Source: an uncultured Collinsella sp.
Lineage (GTDB): Bacteria > Actinomycetota > Coriobacteriia > Coriobacteriales > Coriobacteriaceae
Direction: 5' to 3'
Assembly: GCA_900549275.1 (NCBI GenBank)
Contig: URNU01000023.1
Coordinates: forward strand, 1-11,543
DNA length: 11,543 bases
Both the position numbers and the translations under genes were made by a program. The notes under the pieces were generated by a model that was not told where the DNA came from, made no database searches, and saw only the letters and a program-made list of their open reading frames with translations. Numbering within the stretch: the stretch's first letter is position 1; every line of letters starts with the position of its first letter. This document shows positions 6,274-11,543 of the stretch, one piece after another.

Positions 6274-7074
6274 TTAAGGCCGCTGGCCCATGCCACCCTC
6301 GAGAGTGACAGTCTCGCCGTTCATGTACTTAAAGTCGGGGCCGCAGAGCTGAACGACCACGCGGCCGATCTCCTTCTCGACGTCGCCGTAGTGGCCTGCC
6401 GGCGGCATGTGGACGTTGGCCTTAAACGCCTCGGGATAGGCATCCTGGAAGTTCTCGAGCGCAGCGGTCCAAGCAAGCGGGCAAACGATGTTGACGTTGA
6501 TGCCGTCCTTGCCCCACTCGTTGGCGGCAACGCGAGTCAGACCGCGGATGCCCTCCTTGGCAGCGGCATAGCTGCACTGGCCGTAGTTGCCAAACAGGCC
6601 GGCGCCCGAGGCAAAGTTGACCACGGAGCCCTTGGTCTCCTTCAGGTGCGGATAGGCCTTCTGCATGTACAGATAGGTGGCATACAGACCGGAGTAAATG
6701 GCCAGGTTAAACTGATCCATGGTGTGGTCGGCGATGGTCACGCCCGAGGCGCTGGCCTGAGCGTTGTTGACGACGGCGTCGATGCGGCCAAACTCCTCAA
6801 TGGCCTTGTCAATGACGTTCTGGACGACAGCCTCGTTGTCCTGACCAGCCGAGACATCAGCCTGAACAGGCAGAACCTTGACACCGTACTCGGCCTCGAG
6901 GGATTCCTTGGCAGCCTCGAGCTTGGCAACGTTGCGGCCGGTAATGACGAGGTTCGCGCCCTCCTTGGCAAAAGCGATATCGATGCCGTAACCGATGGAG
7001 CCAGCGGAACCGTCCTTAAGCGTGGCCTTGCCGCCGCCGGTGACGATCACGGTCTTACCAGTGAAAAGTCCCAT
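6274..7074 (-). CDS. Short-chain dehydrogenase/reductase, resembles 12-alpha-hydroxysteroid dehydrogenase
   Basis: A 266-residue classical SDR. It shows the N-terminal TGGGK nucleotide loop, TGR at 45-47 (Arg suggests NADP(H)), ADV at 72-74, NNAQASASG (103-111) and the catalytic S156, Y169 and K173 in CSYAAAKEGIRGL. The C-terminus ends GGMGQRP. From memory, NAQASASG, IYSGLYAT, FASGAGLFGN and the C-terminal end closely match clostridial NADP-dependent 12-alpha-hydroxysteroid dehydrogenase, which oxidises the 12-hydroxyl of bile acids. That substrate is inference. About seven residues (TLKDGSAG, 18-25) are inserted between GGGKA and SIGYG relative to those enzymes. The frame extends to 7122, but AAAGGA stands 6 bases before the ATG at 7074 and the fold starts there. 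It is a single-gene unit, divergent from the coiled-coil gene. Confidence 0.9.
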   Translation of the reverse strand: MGLFTGKTVIVTGGGKATLKDGSAGSIGYGIDIAFAKEGANLVITGRNVAKLEAAKESLEAEYGVKVLPVQADVSAGQDNEAVVQNVIDKAIEEFGRIDAVVNNAQASASGVTIADHTMDQFNLAIYSGLYATYLYMQKAYPHLKETKGSVVNFASGAGLFGNYGQCSYAAAKEGIRGLTRVAANEWGKDGINVNIVCPLAWTAALENFQDAYPEAFKANVHMPPAGHYGDVEKEIGRVVVQLCGPDFKYMNGETVTLEGGMGQRP

Positions 7075-7368
7075 ACAAAGTCCTTTCGAATCGCGACGGG
7101 CACACCCGCCGACTGCGCGCATCCAACTTCACGCGCCAAAAGCTGAAATGCAACTTTAGCGGGTTCAAGTGAAAAATAAAGACTGCAGCAGGCGAACGGC
7201 ACAACGTCATTCGGCGAAGGGGATGTCAAGCACAAACTGAATAAGAAGGCCGAATTATTGTCAGCCAAACGAGTCATCGAACACGTTTTGAAACTTTGCT
7301 GCGGCACGCGGGATGTCGGCGCGAGACTTTATCATAGGGTGACAAACAACGATGAGGAGCACATGCCT
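7075..7368. other. Divergent promoter region between the dehydrogenase and coiled-coil genes
   Basis: No gene fits here. On the minus strand a perfect TTGACA (7224-7229) faces the dehydrogenase but has no good -10 at 16-18 bases. On the plus strand TATCAT (about 7330-7335) could be the -10 of the coiled-coil gene, with no consensus -35. Both promoters must lie within these roughly 290 bases; neither is certain. Confidence 0.4.
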
Positions 7369-9132
7369 ATGACAGACGAGCTGGACCCCCAGACTCAACA
7401 GCATATTGATGATTCAGCAGGCGTCGCCGCAGATACTGACGCTGCGACCTGCAATGATACCGACGTCGACGACGCCACTCTGGATAACGGCGCTGCGACG
7501 GATATCCCTGAGGCCGAAGATGCCGGCGAGCAAAACGACGATTCGGCCGCTCAGGACGACGCCCCCGAAAAAGACGCCGCCCCGCAAGCAGCAGGCCCTA
7601 TCGAGGTGTCTTCGGAAGAAGAGCTCGATGCCGTCATGGACTCCATGATGGATGCCGTCAAAGCGATGAAAGACGCCGTGGCCGAAGCTGATGTTGACGC
7701 CGAAGAAGAGGAGGCCGCCGAGGCCGCCTCGACCTTCGTGCCCGGCGAGACCCCCGTTGCCGACCAAGGCAGCACCATGCCCTCGTTCCTGCAGCTCGAA
7801 CACGCCACGATTGGCGCGGACGCCGTCGACCCGCATGCAGCGGGCTTTTCCGTAATCGAAGGTGGTACCGGCAATATCGCCGCGCCGCAAACTACCGATG
7901 TGGACGCTGCCGACACCGGTCGCCCAATCGCCCCGCACGCCCCCGCCGCGAGCCGCGATCTGGAAACTACCGTCTCGAACACTGCGAACGCTGTGGGCGC
8001 CTTTATCGCGCAGGGAGCCTCGGCCATGCGCGAGATGAACGCCGCGAAAAAGGCACTCGCCGGTGCACGCGATCACCTGGCAGAGCTGGAGCAGCGCATC
8101 GCCGATCAAGGCGAGGAGCTCGAGACACGCCAGGATATCGCAGGCCGCTACGACCAAATCGTCGCCGAGCAGCGCCAGACTATCGAAACGGCACAAAAGG
8201 CCACCGCGGCAGCAGAAATCGGCCGCGACACCCATGCTGCCAAGGCAGCAGAGCTCAAGGCGCAGCTCGAGCAAATAAAAGAAGAGGACGATGCCACCGA
8301 GCGGCGTCTCAAAGCCGCACTCGACGCGGTGGAGGCGCGCGAAGCCAGCTCGCGCGAGACCGGTAACCGCCTCGTTCGACGCCTCGAGGATTCCAAGCGC
8401 ATCCGCGACAAGGTACAAGCTGAGCGCGATGCCGGCGTTGCCGCAGCACAGCAAACCGTCGACGCCACGCGCGCTCAACTCGAAACGCTGCGCCACGAGT
8501 ATGCCGAGCTGCAGCGCAATCCTTCGGCAAATCCCGCCAATTACACGGTGCGCACCAGCGAGCTTTCGATGCAGATCTCCGACACGGCCGATGCCCTGCG
8601 CAAAGCCGAGGAAGATGTCCCGAACATCACCGCCGATCTTGAGCACTCGCTCGCGGCCGCCGAGCACGCCGTCGAGCAGGCGCAAGCCCCCATCGCCGAC
8701 GCCAAGCGCGCCCATCAGGCCGTGACGGCCGAAGCCGATGCCGCGCGCGATGAGCTGCAGACCGCAAAAGCCGCCGCGGCAACGCGCCAGCGCGAACTGC
8801 GCGAGAAGATCGCCGCCGAGGACAAGGCGCGTCGAGAGCAAGAGCAGGCTATCGCCGATGCCCAGGCGAACGTCGCGCACGCACAGTCGATCATCGAGCA
8901 GGCGACCGAGGTACATGACCATCCCGAGATTACCGAATCGCTCGCCGGGTCCTTGGAGCGCGATAAGGCCGAACACGCCGAAACCGAGCGCGAAGTCGCC
9001 CAGCTCGAGGCTACCGAGGACGACGTGCGCGAGCGCACCCGCGACTCACGCATCAAATTCACCGGCGCCATCGTCTGCATTGTCGCCGTGATTCTGGCGA
9101 TCATCCTGATCTGGCTGTTCGCAAGCAAGTAA
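7369..9132 (+). CDS. Acidic coiled-coil protein with C-terminal membrane anchor, unknown function
   Basis: I do not recognise this gene. The 587-residue product has no signal peptide. Residues 1-125 are very acidic and rich in Asp, Ala and Glu, with a short predicted helix around 83-108. Residues 126-200 are Pro/Gly-rich linker. About 205-560 is nearly continuous Ala/Glu/Arg/Gln-rich coiled coil, broken near 384-395 by NPSANPANY and near 516-522. The chain ends with one hydrophobic helix (564-584, GAIVCIVAVILAIILIWLF) and only a three-residue tail, so it should be tail-anchored with nearly all of it in the cytoplasm. The frame is open from 7258. GAGGAG at 7354-7359 is 9 bases from ATG 7369 but only 3 from ATG 7363, so I prefer 7369. 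It may be a structural or scaffolding protein at the membrane, which is inference only. Confidence 0.85.
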   Translation: MTDELDPQTQQHIDDSAGVAADTDAATCNDTDVDDATLDNGAATDIPEAEDAGEQNDDSAAQDDAPEKDAAPQAAGPIEVSSEEELDAVMDSMMDAVKAMKDAVAEADVDAEEEEAAEAASTFVPGETPVADQGSTMPSFLQLEHATIGADAVDPHAAGFSVIEGGTGNIAAPQTTDVDAADTGRPIAPHAPAASRDLETTVSNTANAVGAFIAQGASAMREMNAAKKALAGARDHLAELEQRIADQGEELETRQDIAGRYDQIVAEQRQTIETAQKATAAAEIGRDTHAAKAAELKAQLEQIKEEDDATERRLKAALDAVEAREASSRETGNRLVRRLEDSKRIRDKVQAERDAGVAAAQQTVDATRAQLETLRHEYAELQRNPSANPANYTVRTSELSMQISDTADALRKAEEDVPNITADLEHSLAAAEHAVEQAQAPIADAKRAHQAVTAEADAARDELQTAKAAAATRQRELREKIAAEDKARREQEQAIADAQANVAHAQSIIEQATEVHDHPEITESLAGSLERDKAEHAETEREVAQLEATEDDVRERTRDSRIKFTGAIVCIVAVILAIILIWLFASK

Positions 9133-9158
9133 GTCAGTTACCAAAAACACCCCAACGC

Positions 9159-9225
9159 AGTTGCGGTGAGATAGTTCCTGTTTAGCCATCAAAAAGGCCA
9201 ATTCAAGAACTATCTCACCGCAACT
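9159..9225. repeat. Long inverted repeat after the coiled-coil gene (TTGCGGTG family)
   Basis: A perfect 19-bp stem: 9159-9177 with 9207-9225, loop of 29 bases. It begins 26 bases after the coiled-coil stop. TTGCGGTG at one end and CACCGCAACTTA at the other match the repeat at 2931-2993, while the inner arm (AGATAGTTC against GAATAGGGA) differs and remains complementary. It may end transcription of the coiled-coil gene. Confidence 0.87.
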
Positions 9226-9245
9226 TATTAGATTGATGCAAGGCA

Positions 9246-9297
9246 GTCATTGGGAACGTTCTTAAACGACTATTCGAACAAGAACGTCCCCAATGAC
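9246..9297. repeat. Inverted repeat with the GTCATTGGGGACGTTCTT end
   Basis: 9246-9263 pairs with 9280-9297 over 18 bp with one mismatch. The right arm (AACGTCCCCAATGA) also occurs alone at 6068-6079 as the boundary of compound element A, so this palindrome appears to be the terminal module of compound element B, kept whole here and half-lost in A. Confidence 0.75.
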
Positions 9298-9547
9298 TAC
9301 AGCAACAACCACGGCAACACCGATGTTTTGGCGCGGACAGCAAAAACCCGCCAGAGCGGCAATCTCTTGACAACCAAAGAAATGCCGATGTTTTGGCAAT
9401 GACAGCGAAAACCCGCCAGAGCGAGCAAGGTGCCTTGAAACGAGGCGGCATTGATCTTATGGTCATGCCGCCGAAGTTGAAAGGCGGATTGCCGCTCTGG
9501 CGGGTTTGCAGCGTCGAGCAGTTACGCGGTTCGTAGAACCGCGTAAC
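9280..9547 (-). repeat. Compound structured element, copy B (3' of queA)
   Basis: It has the same order as the element at 6068-6271. On the minus strand from the queA stop: hairpin (9521-9547), CGACGCTGC, outer stem arm 9493-9507, inner stem GGCGGCAT/ATGCCGCC (9444-9451 with 9465-9472) plus GACC-ATAA-GATC with the same single bulge, the matching outer arm 9409-9423 (15 bp), then CCAAAACATCGG (9384-9395). Unlike copy A, the arm-plus-tail segment is repeated about 64 bases further on: a second arm at 9344-9363 and CCAAAACATCGG at 9320-9331. It then reaches the CATTGGGGACG motif. It holds no credible protein. Confidence 0.75.
9521..9547 (-). terminator. 3'-UTR hairpin at the queA stop codon
   Basis: GTTACGCGGTTC (9521-9532) pairs exactly with 9536-9547 around a 3-base loop. 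Its first base is the last base of the queA TAG. There is no T-run. It is the counterpart of the hairpin at 6246-6269, with different but compensating bases outside the shared GTTC/GAAC at the loop end. Confidence 0.55.
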
Positions 9548-10764
9548 TAACAAATGAGCATGGCGTCGCCAAAGCTGAAGAAGCGGTAACGCTCTTCGAT
9601 AGCGGCGGCGTAGGCATCCATGATCTGGTCGCGGGTGGCAAGTGCGCTCACGAGCATCATGAGCGTGGAGCGCGGCACATGGAAGTTGGTGATCAGAGCA
9701 TCGACCACGTGATAGGTCGAGCCGGGCATGAGGTAGAGCTGCGTTGTCGCGTTCTCGCGCACCACGATGTCACCGCGGCCGAGCGTATCGGCGCCGTCCT
9801 CGCGGCCTTCAAAATAGCGCGCCGTCACAGCTGGATCGGACACCGGCGCGTCCGCGTCAAACGCGCTCTCGAGCGAGCGCACTGCGGTGGTACCAACGGC
9901 AATCACGCGATGGCCCTCGGCCTTCGCCTTATGCACGGCGTCGACAACCTCCTGCGACACGTGGTAGCGCTCGGTGTGCATGACGTGCTGCGTAGGGTCG
10001 TCCTCCTCCACCAAGCGGAAGGTATCGATGCCCACCTCGAGCTCAACGGCGGCAAACTTCGCACCCTTGGCCTCGATAGCGGCCATGAGCTCGGGGGTAA
10101 AGTGCAGACCCGCCGTGGGAGCGGCAGCCGAGTGCTCCTCCTTCATGGCGTAGACGGTCTGGTACTTCTCGGGATCGCCCTCGTAATCGGTAATGTAGGG
10201 CGGCAGCGGCACGTGACCGGCAGCATGGATGGCCTCGTCGAGCGTGCGCGGGTCGCCGGCGACATTGCAACCGGCCGGCTCAAAACGCACCAGGCGGCCG
10301 CCGCGGCTATCGGTGACAAAGTCGACGACCTCGGCCGTCAGCACCACGGGAGCCCCCTCGGGCGCATGGGCGCCACCGGCGCGATACTCAATCTGAGCAC
10401 CGGGCTTCAGACGCTTGCCCGGCTTGACCAGGCACTCCCAAACGTGACCCAGTGGGTCAACATCCTCGCGGCGCTTGAGCAGCAGGGTCTCGACCACGCC
10501 GCCCGAGCCGGCCTTGTGACCGATCAGGCGGGCCGGCATCACACGCGTCTGGTTGATGACGAGCACGTCGCCCGGCTCGATATAGTCGATGATGTCGCGG
10601 AAGATGCGGTGCTCAACGGTACCGCCGTGCTCCAGCGGCGTTCCCGCCTGGGAGCCCTTGCGATCCACCACCAGTAGGCGGCAGGAGTCGCGCGGCTCGG
10701 CAGGAGCCTGGGCGATCAGTTCCTCAGGAAGGTTGTAGTCAAAATCATCGGTACGCATAGACAC
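9547..10764 (-). CDS. queA: S-adenosylmethionine:tRNA ribosyltransferase-isomerase
   Basis: QueA transfers and isomerises the ribosyl part of SAM onto preQ1 in tRNA, giving epoxyqueuosine. Family hallmarks are clear: FDYNLPEELIAQAP near the N-terminus, INQTRVMPARL, KYQTVYA followed by AAAPTAGLHFT, VELEVGIDTF, VGTTAVRSLES and the C-terminal DALITNFHVPRSTLMMLVSA. At 405 residues it is about 50 longer than the usual 350. The excess is spread over loops around residues 35-50 and after LESAFDADAP. The GTG at 10764 is 8 bases after AAGGAG, whereas the ATG two codons later is 14 away, so I take the GTG. queH ends 64 bases upstream on the same strand, so they are probably one operon feeding consecutive steps. 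Confidence 0.96.
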   Translation of the reverse strand: MSMRTDDFDYNLPEELIAQAPAEPRDSCRLLVVDRKGSQAGTPLEHGGTVEHRIFRDIIDYIEPGDVLVINQTRVMPARLIGHKAGSGGVVETLLLKRREDVDPLGHVWECLVKPGKRLKPGAQIEYRAGGAHAPEGAPVVLTAEVVDFVTDSRGGRLVRFEPAGCNVAGDPRTLDEAIHAAGHVPLPPYITDYEGDPEKYQTVYAMKEEHSAAAPTAGLHFTPELMAAIEAKGAKFAAVELEVGIDTFRLVEEDDPTQHVMHTERYHVSQEVVDAVHKAKAEGHRVIAVGTTAVRSLESAFDADAPVSDPAVTARYFEGREDGADTLGRGDIVVRENATTQLYLMPGSTYHVVDALITNFHVPRSTLMMLVSALATRDQIMDAYAAAIEERYRFFSFGDAMLIC

Positions 10765-10828
10765 GTCGGATACTCCTTATATAGCTAAAGTCCGCTCTAC
10801 ATCCTAGCAGGCTGACGTCCCAAATGAA

Positions 10829-11404
10829 CTACTTTTTGGCGGCTTTGCGCTCGTCGCGGATGCGGGCGCGGTCCATGGCCGCCTCGACTGCCGAGAATCG
10901 GCAGCCGCAATAATTCTGCCGATACATGCCAAGCTCGCGCGAACGACGCGTGGCCTCGGGATAATACGGGCGAAAATCGCGAATGACCGGGACGAGCCCA
11001 TGTGCCGCTGCCAAGCGTTCAAGCACGTCATTGCAGGTTTCGAACAACTGATACGGCGAGACGGCGAGCGTCGTGCCCACAAACTCAAACCCACGCTCCT
11101 GGGCCACACGGCACGCCTCGGCCAAGCGCAGGGCATAGCACGCGCGACAGCGACGAGGCCGATCGGCGCCCAGCGGGGCCACGCCGGCCTCCCAGCGCTC
11201 GCGGTCCTCCCCCGCCTCGACAAGCTCGATGTCGCCATCGGCACACCACCGGCGCAGCTCGTCCAAACGCCGCTGCCATTCATCGTGAGGCTGAATATTG
11301 GGGTTGGTCCAGCAGATTGTGGGTTCAAACCCCTCCTCGCGCAGCAGACGGACCGGCTCAAGCGAGCACGGCGCACAGCAGGCGTGCAACAACAACGGCT
11401 TCAT
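10829..11404 (-). CDS. queH: Epoxyqueuosine reductase QueH
   Basis: A 191-residue member of the former DUF208 family that reduces epoxyqueuosine in tRNA to queuosine, the final step, and replaces the cobalamin-dependent QueG. Conserved cysteine motifs are all present: HACCAPCS (C9, C10, C13), RCRACY (C86, C89) and MYRQNYCGC (C166, C168); these supply iron-sulfur and metal ligands in the family. TLAVSPYQ (112-119) is also typical. An ATG at 11410 exists but directly abuts the GGAGGAG ribosome site; the ATG at 11404, six bases from it, is the better start. The tail is Lys/Arg-rich. queA follows on the same strand. A 34-bp perfect inverted repeat lies about 20 bases upstream in the leader or promoter area. 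Confidence 0.95.
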   Translation of the reverse strand: MKPLLLHACCAPCSLEPVRLLREEGFEPTICWTNPNIQPHDEWQRRLDELRRWCADGDIELVEAGEDRERWEAGVAPLGADRPRRCRACYALRLAEACRVAQERGFEFVGTTLAVSPYQLFETCNDVLERLAAAHGLVPVIRDFRPYYPEATRRSRELGMYRQNYCGCRFSAVEAAMDRARIRDERKAAKK

Positions 11405-11423
11405 CAACATCTCCTCCCCCGCA

Positions 11424-11499
11424 ATGATTTTTCTGGGACGGGGATTAAAAAATCATTGCGTACCTAATGATTTTTTAATCCCCGTCCCAGAAAAATCAT
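11424..11499. repeat. 34-bp perfect inverted repeat upstream of queH
   Basis: 11424-11457 is exactly complementary to 11466-11499 with an 8-base loop. Each arm is itself palindromic at its ends: AATGATTTTT at 11423-11432 faces AAAAATCATT at 11448-11457 around CTGGGACGGGGATT. The DNA can thus fold as one long hairpin or two small ones. It ends just before the queH ribosome site. The remaining 11500-11543 shows no recognisable gene. Confidence 0.9.
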
Positions 11500-11543
11500 C
11501 CCAAAAAAGACTACCTTGCGAAAAAGCGCACGCCAAAGGACGT

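Noticed and set aside
7414..8976. 520-codon minus-strand frame over the coiled-coil gene
   Set aside because: Its Leu/Gly/Cys-rich product is the mirror of the Ala/Glu/Gln-rich coiled coil; no convincing ribosome site or domain is seen.
9215..9553. 112-codon minus-strand frame through the queA 3' element
   Set aside because: It overlaps inverted repeats and the queA end. The matching region at 6068-6271 does not keep a common frame, so it is structure rather than coding.
11405..11543. preQ1 riboswitch ahead of queH or tgt
   Set aside because: The tgt leader is only about 30 bases. The queH leader holds just the 34-bp palindrome, with no preQ1-type pseudoknot pattern that I can see.

Overview
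The window looks like chromosomal DNA of a high-GC gut actinomycete of the class Coriobacteriia, most likely Collinsella. This rests on GC-rich coding, strong AGGAG-type ribosome binding sites, an anaerobe-type queuosine gene set (QueH), a short-chain dehydrogenase that resembles gut 12-alpha-hydroxysteroid dehydrogenases, and many intergenic palindromes of a kind I associate with Collinsella. The genus call is inference; no rRNA or other marker gene is present.

Layout. 1-1898 (minus): an M20 dipeptidase, cut by the left edge, preceded by a HAD phosphatase in the same probable operon. 2055-2915 (plus): a DegV-family fatty-acid-binding protein, divergent from the HAD gene across a short operator-like region. 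3009-3704 (minus): a complete RelB/DinJ-YafQ type II toxin-antitoxin pair with its own operator. 3733-5892 (minus): a LOG-family nucleotide phosphoribohydrolase-like protein downstream of tgt (queuine tRNA-ribosyltransferase), separated by an intrinsic terminator. 6274-7074 (minus): the short-chain dehydrogenase. 7369-9132 (plus): a 587-residue acidic coiled-coil protein with one membrane helix at its very C-terminus, function unknown. 9547-11404 (minus): queA and queH, probably one operon.

How the genes work together. tgt, queA and queH together carry out the last three steps of queuosine formation in tRNA: Tgt exchanges guanine-34 for preQ1, QueA adds the epoxycyclopentanediol from SAM, and QueH reduces epoxyqueuosine to queuosine. 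The precursor genes (queD, queE, queC, queF) are not in the window. The remaining genes are housekeeping or accessory functions with no evident shared pathway.

The least ordinary content is intergenic. Two related compound elements (about 200-300 bp, at 6068-6271 and 9246-9547) sit 0-5 bases after the stop codons of the dehydrogenase and queA, in the same orientation relative to the gene. They share a 3'-UTR hairpin, a long outer stem whose bases differ but still pair, a conserved inner stem with the same bulge, and a conserved tail. Four other long inverted repeats (2931-2993, 5980-6043, 9159-9225, 11424-11499) have perfect or near-perfect arms of 17-34 bp. Two of these share identical ends but have different, still complementary, arm interiors. 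These could be mobile palindromes, bidirectional terminators or structured RNAs; the sequence alone does not decide.
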